The notes under the pieces were generated by a model. That model did not search any database. It had not been told where the DNA came from and was given only the letters and a program-made list of their open reading frames with translations. A DNA stretch of 64,000 nt, taken from assembly GCF_000368765.1 (NCBI RefSeq), contig NZ_KB849655.1, positions 979,231 through 1,043,230 on the forward strand. Reading direction: 5' to 3'. Shown piece after piece: positions 1-7,905 of the stretch (position 1 is the stretch's first letter; every line of letters starts with the position of its first letter). The DNA comes from Acinetobacter junii CIP 64.5. Its GTDB lineage: Bacteria > Pseudomonadota > Gammaproteobacteria > Pseudomonadales > Moraxellaceae. The position numbers were made by a program, and so were the translations under genes.

Positions 1-36
1 ATCATGTCCTGTACGAGTAATTAAATTCGATTTCAT
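1..36 (-). CDS. greB: GreB transcription elongation factor, first 12 codons only
   Basis: The gene runs off the left edge; only its start is present. Reading leftward from an ATG at 36-34, the 12 residues are MKSNLITRTGHD, which match the conserved beginning of GreB (MKxxLxTRxGxxxL). GreB binds in the secondary channel of RNA polymerase and stimulates cleavage of backtracked transcripts. No strong ribosome binding site is visible. Assignment rests on 12 residues, so it is moderately sure; a greA paralogue is present at 30380. Confidence 0.6.
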   Translation of the reverse strand, partial: MKSNLITRTGHD

Positions 37-407
37 AGATAAAAATACGCTATTACAACATTCCACTTACAAGATTTAGCATTGTATTCCTTATTTGATC
101 ATCACCAAAGTGTATAAATTTTATTCTTTTTCAAATCAGACGGTTGTGATGTATTTCTCATTTTTTTACTGTACAAAATTTGACAATCAGTTTTTTGACC
201 CTTAATATGCGCCCCTAAGTTAGTTTTTGTTTACTTTTTATACATTTTGTGAATGTTGTGAAACATTTATTAAATATCCGATCAACCCAATGTCATTTTG
301 AATGACGTTCATGACTTGCCCACCCCTTATCGAATTTATCAACTTTTAAAAGCGAAGTTTTTGTTTTCTGAGCTTTTAGGGCATAAATTATCTGTAGCGG
401 AGACAAC
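37..407. other. Intergenic region between greB and the MltF-like gene
   Basis: This 371-bp AT-rich region separates two divergent genes and should hold both promoters. One good sigma70-type promoter is seen for the rightward gene (listed separately). A TTG-initiated frame in it overlaps the start of the next gene in another frame and looks spurious. Nothing else is recognised. Confidence 0.5.
180..208 (+). promoter_or_regulatory. Sigma70-type promoter for the MltF-like gene
   Basis: A perfect -35 hexamer TTGACA (180-185), a 17-bp spacer and a -10 hexamer TAATAT (203-208) would start transcription near 215, giving a leader of about 190 nt before the ATG at 408. Found by eye. Confidence 0.5.
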
Positions 408-1517
408 ATGCACAGTAATTCAAGTTCTGGGTCTAGGCCTAGCCTTAACACTTTATCTTCTAAACGTCCATTTCAAGCTTTAGCTTTAGGATTCGCAATC
501 CTTCCTTTTAATAGCTTGAATGCTGAGAAATCTCATCAATACAACACAGTCGTAACGACAAAAGTTTTAACCGTGGTTGCAGTTGAAAATCCAACCATTG
601 TTTTTAAAGACGGCGAATTTTTACATGGTTTCGGTTACGATTTAGCTCGAAACTACGCACAAAGTCTCAACGTAAAGTTAGATTTTAAGACCGTACCTGA
701 CAATGCCACTGCTCTAAAGTGGATTGCTCAAGGCAAAGCAAATCTTGCAATGACCACAGCAAATCTTGCAACGATAGAAAGTAAACAGCTTGTTTCCTTT
801 TCTGCAAGTTGTGGCGATCAGGCAACTTTGAGTAAAAATGGTTTAAACCCTCAATTAAACTGGGTGTTTAAACAAGCTGACGATCCACTGACTTTAACTG
901 CGAGTGGTTTTGTTTGCCAAAGCAAACAGTCAGGAACAACTCAGCAACTAGCCTCTTTTTATAATCGTAATGTCGTTAAACCTGAATCTTGGTCAACGAT
1001 TCAAAAAGACCTCAATCAGCGTCTTCCAATCTATAAGGCAAGCTTTAAACAAAGTGCTGCGAAATATAATTTAGATTGGCATTTATTAGCTGCAATTGGT
1101 TATCAAGAATCATATTTAAAACCCACTTCGGTGTCTCCCACGGGTGTTCGTGGTTTGATGATGCTGACGAGCAGCACAGCGCAAGCTATGGGTGTAACTA
1201 ACCGTACTGATCCAATACAAAGCATTCAGGGCGGTGCTAAGTATTATGATCTTATGTTAGATCAATATGAGAATGTTCCCTATCCAGATCGTAACTGGTA
1301 TGCGCTGGTTGCATACAATATGGGGCCAGGTGCAGTAAATCAGATTCAAAAACGTATTAAGGCTCAAGGTAAGAACCCAAATCAATGGGTAAACCTTTAT
1401 GACTATTTACAGCGTAATCAAGCGCGTAATGGTCGTTACAAGCAAGCATTACAGTATGTCACCCGAATCCGTACATATCTAGAGCATCTAAAAACGAGTA
1501 ATCGTATCGAAGTTTAA
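408..1517 (+). CDS. MltF-like lytic transglycosylase with a reduced solute-binding domain
   Basis: Predicted periplasmic or membrane-associated murein lytic transglycosylase. Residues about 53-130 resemble the start of a family 3 solute-binding domain (YDLARNYAQ, then MTTANL). Residues about 215-350 form an SLT lysozyme-like domain with the catalytic glutamate in GYQES, followed by GLMMLTSSTAQAMGV and LVAYNMGPGAV. This is the MltF architecture, but at 369 residues it is far shorter than E. coli MltF (about 518), because most of the regulatory binding domain is missing. A hydrophobic stretch near residues 24-38 could be an export signal. The ATG at 408 is preceded by GGAG. Monocistronic, with a terminator directly after it. 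Confidence 0.8.
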   Translation: MHSNSSSGSRPSLNTLSSKRPFQALALGFAILPFNSLNAEKSHQYNTVVTTKVLTVVAVENPTIVFKDGEFLHGFGYDLARNYAQSLNVKLDFKTVPDNATALKWIAQGKANLAMTTANLATIESKQLVSFSASCGDQATLSKNGLNPQLNWVFKQADDPLTLTASGFVCQSKQSGTTQQLASFYNRNVVKPESWSTIQKDLNQRLPIYKASFKQSAAKYNLDWHLLAAIGYQESYLKPTSVSPTGVRGLMMLTSSTAQAMGVTNRTDPIQSIQGGAKYYDLMLDQYENVPYPDRNWYALVAYNMGPGAVNQIQKRIKAQGKNPNQWVNLYDYLQRNQARNGRYKQALQYVTRIRTYLEHLKTSNRIEV

Positions 1518-1529
1518 AATGCTCAGCGC

Positions 1530-1563
1530 AAAAAAAAGCTTACCAACGGTAAGCTTTTTTTTT
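1530..1563. terminator. Bidirectional intrinsic terminator
   Basis: A perfect stem (AAAAGCTTACC / GGTAAGCTTTT) with a 3-nt loop is flanked by A and T runs. It lies between two convergent genes and can serve both. Confidence 0.85.
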
Positions 1564-1571
1564 GAATAAAC

Positions 1572-1955
1572 TTATGCAGTTTGTTCAAGAACCTTTTTGA
1601 ATAAATCTTTTTGTTCTTGGCTAGGCTTAGCAGTTTGTAATGCCATCAATTGAGACATGTCGCCTTGCACTTTAATTTTACCTGTCATGAATGCTTGCAT
1701 AGCAGCTGCCATATCAAACTCTAAGAACACTTTACGTAGAGTCTCTGCATCCATATTTAAAGTTGTTTTAGCATTTGGAGATAAACCCTTTTGGATTTTA
1801 CCAGCGTCTAAAGCTAACTCTGTATTTCCAGCTGCATCTGTTACAACTAAGTTAATCGCTAAGTTTGCAAGTGCTGGTGGTAAATTTAAATCACCTGCTT
1901 CAGCAGTAAGTTTTTCAACAGTTGCAAACCAATCATCAGTTAAAAATGCAGCCAT
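1572..1955 (-). CDS. SCP2 sterol-binding domain protein
   Basis: A 127-residue single-domain protein of the SCP2 family, a small fold with a hydrophobic tunnel that binds lipids or acyl-CoA. Family features are visible: the central segment with TTLNMDAETLRKVF, and the hallmark MTGKIKVQGDMSQLMAL near residues 88-105. There is no signal peptide, so it is probably cytosolic. The substrate in Acinetobacter is not known. It stands alone, convergent with the upstream transglycosylase and divergent from no close neighbour. Confidence 0.85.
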   Translation of the reverse strand: MAAFLTDDWFATVEKLTAEAGDLNLPPALANLAINLVVTDAAGNTELALDAGKIQKGLSPNAKTTLNMDAETLRKVFLEFDMAAAMQAFMTGKIKVQGDMSQLMALQTAKPSQEQKDLFKKVLEQTA

Positions 1956-2107
1956 GATTATTCCTCAAATGTATTTGTTCAGTTTCTTGTGCCATCTATC
2001 CAGACGACATCACATGAAGCTTTTTGCTCGTGCCCTGTTATAGCATGTAATTTTTATTTTAGGCTATGATTTTTTGTACGCGATATTCAATTTTTAAAAA
2101 ATTTATA

Positions 2108-2140
2108 AAGAAAAGGCACTTATCAAAGTGCCTTTTAAAA
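2108..2140 (-). terminator. Intrinsic terminator after ttcA
   Basis: A 9-bp stem AAGGCACTT / AAGTGCCTT with an ATCA loop, flanked by A and T runs, lies directly after the ttcA stop codon. Confidence 0.75.
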
Positions 2141-2152
2141 AACTTTTACATT

Positions 2153-3058
2153 TTACTCTGCAGCAAAACTCAAATTCACCACATCGAGACGATTTTTCAT
2201 TTCTTCTGGATCTTTCATATCAAACTCACGTTGACTATCCAATGCCTCGAAATCAAATAATTCACGGTCCGCTAGTTGTGATGGAGAAACATTCTGTAAT
2301 GCCCCAAAAATACTATGTAAACGTTTCGGATATTGTTTATCCCATTCACGTAGCATGTCATTGATGATCGCACGCTGTAGATTTTCTTGCGAACCGCAAA
2401 GATTACACGGAATAATCGGGAACTTTCTTAACTCTGCATATTTGATGATGTCTTTTTCTTCAACATATGCCAATGGACGAATCAGAATGTTCTTTTTATC
2501 TGAAGATAATAATTTTGGTGGCATCGCTTTTAAACTGCCGCCATGAAATAAGTTCAAAAAGAATGTCGCCATGATGTCATCACGGTGATGACCTAATGCA
2601 ACTTTGGTCGCGCCAATTTCTTGAGCAAAACCATATAGTGAACCACGACGCAAACGAGAGCAAACGGCGCAATACGTTTTACCTTCTGGCGTTAAACGCT
2701 TAGTTATCGTATAGGTATCCTTCTCAAGGATATAATATGGAATGTTATTTTCTTCCATATAGCGTGGTAGCACGTCTTCTGGAAAACCAGGTTGCTTTTG
2801 GTCAAGATTCACAGCCACGATATCAAAATTGATCGGTGCAATGCGCTTAAACTGCAACAAGATATCAAGCAATGTATAACTGTCTTTACCTCCAGACACA
2901 CATACCATTACCTTATCGCCATCTTCGATCATGTTGTAATCACGAATTGCATGCCCTACTTGGCGACGAAGTTTTTTCAACAGGCGATAATACGCCGAAC
3001 TTGTCGGAAGTTCTGGCTTGAAATTAAATCCTTGGTTGGACTCCACTGGCGCGTACAT
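2153..3058 (-). CDS. ttcA: tRNA 2-thiocytidine(32) synthetase TtcA
   Basis: TtcA thiolates cytidine 32 of certain tRNAs, using ATP and an iron-sulfur cluster. The 301-residue protein has the PP-loop ATP-binding motif SGGKDS (about residues 55-60), then CxxC in [12 protein letters not shown] and a second CxxC in [14 protein letters not shown], the cysteines that hold the cluster. The HHRDD segment between them is also typical. Length is close to the E. coli enzyme (311). The gene stands alone with its own terminator. The upstream 456-bp gap contains a DnaA-box cluster. Confidence 0.95.
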   Translation of the reverse strand: MYAPVESNQGFNFKPELPTSSAYYRLLKKLRRQVGHAIRDYNMIEDGDKVMVCVSGGKDSYTLLDILLQFKRIAPINFDIVAVNLDQKQPGFPEDVLPRYMEENNIPYYILEKDTYTITKRLTPEGKTYCAVCSRLRRGSLYGFAQEIGATKVALGHHRDDIMATFFLNLFHGGSLKAMPPKLLSSDKKNILIRPLAYVEEKDIIKYAELRKFPIIPCNLCGSQENLQRAIINDMLREWDKQYPKRLHSIFGALQNVSPSQLADRELFDFEALDSQREFDMKDPEEMKNRLDVVNLSFAAE

Positions 3059-3514
3059 AGACGTGATTTACCCATAAACAAAAATACCGCGAGATTTTAT
3101 CCGATTCCGAAAATTTGCGCACCAAAAGAATTTTTCAATTTCTTTCATTCGTCATATTCAAAAAGGATACTGACAAAACCTGCATCAAATTTGATCAGAT
3201 TTAGCTAGATTGCTTATATTTCAAACTTTTCCACAGTTTTCCACAAAACCTGTGGATAAAATTGTGGATTTCTTCGCTATTGACAAACTGCTTTTATCTG
3301 AAAATAAGGCTTCCGATCAAATTGATCATTTTTTAACCAACACTTTTTAGTAATTAAAATCAATTACTTACATATGTCAAGTTTTCGTTTTCAAAAAAAA
3401 TATTTAATTTTTTTTGATGAACATTCGCACAAAAGGACTTGATTTTTGTCAGACAGTCAAAATTAAAAAAATTGTAGCAAAAGTTCTTTTTATGATTTTT
3501 TTTGTTAAACTGCT
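3059..3514. other. Intergenic region between ttcA and an SLT transglycosylase
   Basis: A 456-bp divergent region. It holds four DnaA-box-like 9-mers (listed separately), then an AT-rich stretch with several GATC sites (for example near 3316 and 3326) and long A/T runs. No gene is evident. Confidence 0.6.
3227..3271. promoter_or_regulatory. Cluster of four DnaA-box-like sites
   Basis: Two direct copies of TTTTCCACA (3227-3235 and 3237-3245) face two inverted sites, TGTGGATAA (3251-3259, the reverse complement of the consensus TTATCCACA) and TGTGGATTT (3263-3271). Four boxes in 45 bp, arranged as opposed pairs, is not expected by chance. No dnaA or dnaN gene is nearby, so this is not the usual oriC context. 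Confidence 0.6.
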
Positions 3515-4411
3515 GTGAAGAAATTATGCTTTTTTGCGAATATTATAACGATGGATAGTAAAAATTATTTTTTCGCCCTTTGGTTGGGGACAGTCGGTTT
3601 AATGAGCTGCTCAGCAATATATGCTGGTCAGACCATTTATCAATTCAAAGATACTAACGGCACCACACTTCTCACCAATAAGAAAAAGGCAGAATATAGC
3701 CATCTCAAAGTGGTGAAAGCCACTTATTATCCTGATAGTAATATTCACAGTTATAGCAACTGGGGTGCGAGTGAAGCTTCAGTACTTCCTAGCTATAGTC
3801 GTAATAAAAATGCATTTGATCAAATAATTCGACAAGCAGCTCAACAGCATGGAGTTGCAGAAGGATTAATCAAAGCTGTGATGCATACTGAATCGGGATT
3901 TAATATCAACGCACGTTCTCCTGTTGGCGCTCAAGGTTTAATGCAACTCATGCCAGCTACGGCTCGACGTTTTAATGTAAGTAATGCATACGACCCTCAA
4001 CAAAACATATATGCTGGTGCAAAATACCTCAGTTGGTTACTACGAAGATTTAATGGAAATACTCAACTTGCACTTGCAGCCTATAATGCTGGAGAAGGTA
4101 ATGTTGATAAATATGGTGGAATTCCTCCATTTAGAGAAACTCAAGATTATGTCCGTCGAGTAACCAGTCGTTATCAAAACTTATATGCTTCTGGTCTAGG
4201 CATGAGTAACTCATCGTCTGCTCAAAGTGGACAAGTACTAGCTCAGTCTGCGAACTACACTACTCCACCACGAAGCGAACCGAGTCCTCCACCAAAACAA
4301 TATAATCGACAAATCATTACCCTAGCTGATGGTACTTTTACTGATGCACCATCAGGTACATATACTACAGCAAATGCAACTGCATCAGCCCGAATAAATA
4401 TTAGCGAATGA
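3515..4411 (+). CDS. Lytic transglycosylase with N-terminal DUF4124 and SLT domain
   Basis: Predicted exported murein transglycosylase of about 298 residues. After a hydrophobic N-terminus (about residues 20-37) comes a DUF4124-like segment (IYQFKDTNGTTLLTNKK). The SLT domain follows at about residues 105-220, with the catalytic glutamate in MHTESGFN, then GAQGLMQLMPATA and LALAAYNAGEGNV. The C-terminus is a low-complexity Ser/Pro/Thr tail. The reading frame opens with GTG at 3515; an in-frame ATG at 3551 (MDSKNYFF) is an alternative start that leaves a more normal signal sequence. Monocistronic. Confidence 0.85.
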   Translation: MKKLCFFANIITMDSKNYFFALWLGTVGLMSCSAIYAGQTIYQFKDTNGTTLLTNKKKAEYSHLKVVKATYYPDSNIHSYSNWGASEASVLPSYSRNKNAFDQIIRQAAQQHGVAEGLIKAVMHTESGFNINARSPVGAQGLMQLMPATARRFNVSNAYDPQQNIYAGAKYLSWLLRRFNGNTQLALAAYNAGEGNVDKYGGIPPFRETQDYVRRVTSRYQNLYASGLGMSNSSSAQSGQVLAQSANYTTPPRSEPSPPPKQYNRQIITLADGTFTDAPSGTYTTANATASARINISE

Positions 4412-4536
4412 TCGTTTAGCCTATATTCTCACACTATGATTTTAGTGTTGATTTTATAACTTTCTCACTCGCTAAGTGACTGTTTAAATACTAGTTCATT
4501 GTTTTATTAGCTTAATGTATCTACGCCCATTTTTTG

Positions 4537-4566
4537 CTTGAATTTTTAAGCATCGCCCTGCATATT
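4537..4566 (+). promoter_or_regulatory. Candidate htpX promoter, possibly sigma32-type
   Basis: CTTGAA (4537-4542) matches the sigma32 -35 core. About 15 bp later CCTGCATATT partly matches the heat-shock -10 (CCCCATNT). The same bases can be read as TTGAAT-17-CATATT for sigma70. HtpX is a heat-shock protein in E. coli. Confidence 0.35.
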
Positions 4567-4625
4567 ATGATCATGATTTAAATTTATAAATCAGATTACT
4601 TTTTCTTTACATGAGGGTTTTCTCA

Positions 4626-5531
4626 ATGATGCGGATTGGTTTGTTCTTGCTAACCAACCTCGCGGTACTGGTTGTAGCTGGCATTATCTTGTCACTCTTC
4701 GGTGTCGGTAGTTACCATGGCGCGGGTGGCTTGAATCTAGGCAACCTTTTGGTCGTCTGTTTTGTCTTTGGTATGGTGGGTTCATTAATTTCCCTCTTCA
4801 TGTCGAAGTGGATGGCTAAAAAAACCACTGGAACTGAATTAATTGACCCAAATGCGCCTCGAAATCAGGCTGAAGCGTGGTTGTTACAAGAAGTTGCTCA
4901 ATTATCCCAACGTGCAGGTATCAAAATGCCTGAGGTGGGTATCTTCCCGTCATACCAATCAAATGCGTTTGCAACGGGTTGGAACAAGAATGATGCTCTA
5001 GTAGCTGTATCAACTGGCTTACTTGAGCGAATGAATAAAGATGAATTGCGTGCGGTTCTTGCACATGAAATCGGTCACGTTGCAAATGGTGATATGGTCA
5101 CTTTGGCATTGATTCAAGGTGTTGTGAACGCCTTTGTGATGTTCTTTGCACGTGTAGCAGGCGATTTTATTGACCGCAATGTCTTTGGTCGTGAAGATGG
5201 AGAAGCACCTGGTCTTGCTTACTTCGCAATTACGATTGTTCTCGATATCGTATTTGGTATTTTAGCCTCTACGATCGTGATGTGGTTCTCTCGTCAACGT
5301 GAATACCGCGCAGATGAGGCTGGAGCACGTTTAGCGGGTAAACAAGCCATGATTTCGGCATTACTCCGTTTACAAGCAGAATCAGAAATGCCTGATCAAA
5401 TGCCAAAAGAAATGAAAGCTTTTGCGATTACTGAAGGTAAAGAGCAAGGTTTCAGCTTAGCGGCTTTATTCCAAACTCACCCAAGTATTGAACAACGTGT
5501 AGCAGCTCTACAACAATTAAATGTTCAATAA
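4626..5531 (+). CDS. htpX: Membrane zinc metalloprotease HtpX
   Basis: HtpX is an M48-family inner-membrane protease that works with FtsH in quality control of membrane proteins. The 301-residue protein starts [14 protein letters not shown], as in E. coli, with two N-terminal membrane segments (about 5-25 and 35-58). The zinc motif HEIGH is at residues 147-151, and the third-ligand region is [11 protein letters not shown]. Two further hydrophobic segments follow the zinc site. The ATG at 4626 is chosen because GAGGG lies 8-9 bp before it; an in-frame ATG at 4611 would put that Shine-Dalgarno inside the gene. A terminator follows. Confidence 0.95.
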   Translation: MMRIGLFLLTNLAVLVVAGIILSLFGVGSYHGAGGLNLGNLLVVCFVFGMVGSLISLFMSKWMAKKTTGTELIDPNAPRNQAEAWLLQEVAQLSQRAGIKMPEVGIFPSYQSNAFATGWNKNDALVAVSTGLLERMNKDELRAVLAHEIGHVANGDMVTLALIQGVVNAFVMFFARVAGDFIDRNVFGREDGEAPGLAYFAITIVLDIVFGILASTIVMWFSRQREYRADEAGARLAGKQAMISALLRLQAESEMPDQMPKEMKAFAITEGKEQGFSLAALFQTHPSIEQRVAALQQLNVQ

Positions 5532-5548
5532 TTCAAATAGATTAAACA

Positions 5549-5580
5549 AAATAAAGCCTCCTTAATGGAGGCTTTATTTA
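5549..5580. terminator. Bidirectional terminator after htpX
   Basis: AAATAAAGCCTCC and GGAGGCTTTATTT form a long stem around a TTAAT loop between the convergent htpX and DUF4112 genes. Confidence 0.8.
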
Positions 5581-5605
5581 TATTTATGAGTGCAAATTAA
5601 GCCGA

Positions 5606-6193
5606 TTAGAATGACTGATAAAGTTGCCATAAATAACTGACACCGAGCCAAACAGCGAGAATCAGTAAGATCAATACCGCAATTCCTAATAGATCAGGAA
5701 TACGTAACCAAATCCAACTTACAATAGGATTACGCCAAAATGCTGAGGTCTTTTGCTTTTGTTCCAAAGACTCATGCAAAAAAGGGTGTACCACATGAAT
5801 ATCACTATGCACTTGGTATTCCTCTCGGATGTGGTCATGCACAATCTCTAATGTTTTACGACTTGGACGGATAAATACATCAAATAGTGTCCCAACAATC
5901 GGTACAAATCCAACCAGCATATCGAGCATGGCAAGCTTAATTACACCAGCTAATTTATGTTGCGGTACACCAACTTCTTTTGCCTTTTTAAAGGCATACA
6001 TGGTCAGAATGAAACCCGCAATATCTCCTGCAAATGGAATTGTGCTTAATGCAGCATCCGCACCAACGCCCTGTTTCGTGAAGGGAATTCGGACTAAACT
6101 ATCCATTGTGTTGGCAAATTTAGCTAAATCTCGCTCGACTGCGATTGCTTGCTGTTGAGTTAATTTTTTTTGTTCTGTTTGACCAGTCATCAA
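5606..6193 (-). CDS. DUF4112 family membrane protein
   Basis: A 195-residue protein of unknown function. The middle region matches the DUF4112 pattern: a glycine/alanine-rich hydrophobic stretch (DAALSTIPFAGDIAGFILTMYAFKKA), then VGFVPIVGTLFDVFIRPSRK at about residues 95-115. A C-terminal hydrophobic segment (about 165-190) is a likely membrane anchor. It lies downstream of mgtE in the same direction with 75 bp between, and an 11-bp inverted repeat sits in that gap, so it is probably only partly co-transcribed. Confidence 0.75.
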   Translation of the reverse strand: MMTGQTEQKKLTQQQAIAVERDLAKFANTMDSLVRIPFTKQGVGADAALSTIPFAGDIAGFILTMYAFKKAKEVGVPQHKLAGVIKLAMLDMLVGFVPIVGTLFDVFIRPSRKTLEIVHDHIREEYQVHSDIHVVHPFLHESLEQKQKTSAFWRNPIVSWIWLRIPDLLGIAVLILLILAVWLGVSYLWQLYQSF

Positions 6194-6199
6194 TCTAAC

Positions 6200-6240
6200 C
6201 TAAAAACTACGTTTATGCTTGAGAATAAAGTAGTTTTTAG
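6200..6240 (-). terminator. 11-bp inverted repeat, weak terminator after mgtE
   Basis: CTAAAAACTAC (6200-6210) and GTAGTTTTTAG (6230-6240) are perfectly complementary around a 19-nt loop. On the minus strand the second arm carries a T run. The long loop makes it a weak terminator, or an operator-type palindrome ahead of the DUF4112 gene. Confidence 0.45.
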
Positions 6241-6268
6241 ATTTTGTTGGTACATTTATTATTAAAAT

Positions 6269-7606
6269 TTAGAATAAAATCATTGAAGCTATAAACAAAT
6301 AAACAATGACACCTGTCGCGTCACAAATCGAAGTAACTAAAGGCGCAGAAGCACTTGCAGGATCTAAACCAGCTTTATTCAGAATAAAAGGCAAACTCAT
6401 ACCAATCAAACACCCCATCAATACGATTCCCATCATACTTAGGGCAAGGACTAAAGCCACCATTTCATCACCACGAAAAAAACCTAGTAATGATACGGCA
6501 ATCGCCATTGTTCCCCCCAAACACAACGCGACTAGGCTTTCACGTCCGAGTAAGTAAAACCAATCCTTAAATTGTACATCGCCTGTCGCTAAAGCTCTCA
6601 CCATCAGAGTAGATGATTGCGAACCAGCATTTCCTCCACTCCCCACAAGTAACGGTAAGAAAAAAACTAAAACTAAGTTTTGGGCAATCACATCTTCGTA
6701 GTGTGCTATTCCGATACCTGAAAGCAAACTACCAAAAACTAAAAACACCAACCAAAAGACACGTTTTTGATAGAGCTGAAGAATCGGAGCAGATTTAATA
6801 CTAAGTTTCGATGATGCATTTACTGCACCTACTTTTAAAAAGTCTTCTGTTGCCTCTTCACTAGCAACATCCATCGCATCATCATAGGTCACGATACCGA
6901 CCATCATGCCCTTGCGATCAATAATCGGCAATGCCAATAGATCATAACGTGCAATCGTCTTTGCTACCTCATCTTGGTCTGTATCAACATAAGCTGTGAG
7001 TACATTAGTTTCCATAAGTAGATTAATATTTTGATCTTCAGCTGCTAAGATGAGTTGCTTTAAGGATAATACACCTAGAAGCTTTCTAGCTTCATCGAGA
7101 ACATATGCAAAATAAATCGTCTCAGTGTCAGGGGCCTCTAAACGCAACATTTTGATCGCGTCATTGACCCGCATATTGGGCTTTAAGGTTGCATACTCCG
7201 AACTCATAATCGCACCAGCTGTTCCTTCAAGATAGGATGCAAGCTGGCGAATATCCTCTCTTTCAGCTTGTGCGAGTGCAGGCAACAGTGCATTTTGTTG
7301 GTCTTCATCCAAACACTTAAATACATCTGCACGTTTATCAGATGACATTTCACCAATGACTTCAGCCAGTGTATTGCGTGGCATGGCTTTTGCCAATTTG
7401 GCTTGTTCATTCGGTGCTAGATATGAAAACACATAGGCACGATCAGGCAAATGGGTCAATAATAATTGACTTTGATCTAAAGATAACTGGGTCAATACAT
7501 CTGCAATATCAACAGGGCGAAATGTTTTTAGCGATGCTAAAGCGAGTTCGATATCATTATTTTTTAACGCGTCACTTAATAAATATAAAAAGTTGTTATA
7601 GCTCAT
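6269..7606 (-). CDS. mgtE: Magnesium transporter MgtE
   Basis: MgtE is a homodimeric magnesium channel gated by cytosolic magnesium. The protein (445 residues from the chosen start) has the three expected parts: an N-terminal helical superhelix domain (about 1-125), two CBS domains (about 130-250, including YVDTDQDEVAKTIARYDLLALPIIDRKG in two parts) and a C-terminal five-helix membrane domain. That domain contains GSGGNAGSQSSTLMVRALATG, the conserved pore region, followed by GLDPASASAPLVTSICD. The ATG at 7606 is preceded by GAAGAG; an upstream in-frame start at 7636 lacks such a site. No M-box magnesium riboswitch was recognised upstream. Confidence 0.93.
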   Translation of the reverse strand: MSYNNFLYLLSDALKNNDIELALASLKTFRPVDIADVLTQLSLDQSQLLLTHLPDRAYVFSYLAPNEQAKLAKAMPRNTLAEVIGEMSSDKRADVFKCLDEDQQNALLPALAQAEREDIRQLASYLEGTAGAIMSSEYATLKPNMRVNDAIKMLRLEAPDTETIYFAYVLDEARKLLGVLSLKQLILAAEDQNINLLMETNVLTAYVDTDQDEVAKTIARYDLLALPIIDRKGMMVGIVTYDDAMDVASEEATEDFLKVGAVNASSKLSIKSAPILQLYQKRVFWLVFLVFGSLLSGIGIAHYEDVIAQNLVLVFFLPLLVGSGGNAGSQSSTLMVRALATGDVQFKDWFYLLGRESLVALCLGGTMAIAVSLLGFFRGDEMVALVLALSMMGIVLMGCLIGMSLPFILNKAGLDPASASAPLVTSICDATGVIVYLFIASMILF

Positions 7607-7828
7607 GTGGATCTCTTCACTACAAATGATCAGCAATGAAGAGTGCTGTACAGTCTTTTAGTTGACTGACAATAAGAGCTCTTCATCCTGATTTTGATGA
7701 ATAATAAAATGTGAAATTATGAATAAATCACAACTATGTATGTCCATTTAGGGAACAAAACCTCTTAGAACCGCTTATGCGGCAGGGCAATACTACAAAT
7801 ATTTCTTTTTATACTCAACCTACACAAC

Positions 7829-7880
7829 AAAAATGAACAATTTGAGTCAAAGGTAAAATACCTCCTATCAAATTGTTCAT
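7829..7880 (-). terminator. Terminator-like 13-bp inverted repeat after the RND gene
   Basis: ATGAACAATTTGA (7833-7845) and TCAAATTGTTCAT (7868-7880) pair perfectly. The loop holds a smaller hairpin (AGGTA / TACCT). On the minus strand the stem is followed by TTTTTG, so it most likely ends the efflux gene transcript. The rest of the 7607-7905 gap holds a CCGC-ATAA-GCGG hairpin (about 7771-7782) of unknown meaning. Confidence 0.6.
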
Positions 7881-7905
7881 CCGTAAAAATTAAAGCTTTA
7901 ATAAT

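Noticed and set aside
298..483. 61-codon open frame overlapping the start of the MltF-like gene
   Set aside because: It begins with TTG, has no ribosome site, and overlaps a well-supported gene in another frame.
7607..7905. Possible M-box or leader peptide upstream of mgtE
   Set aside because: The conserved M-box core was not found. An 18-codon frame from about 7686 has its AGGA directly touching the ATG and no proline-rich content like MgtL.
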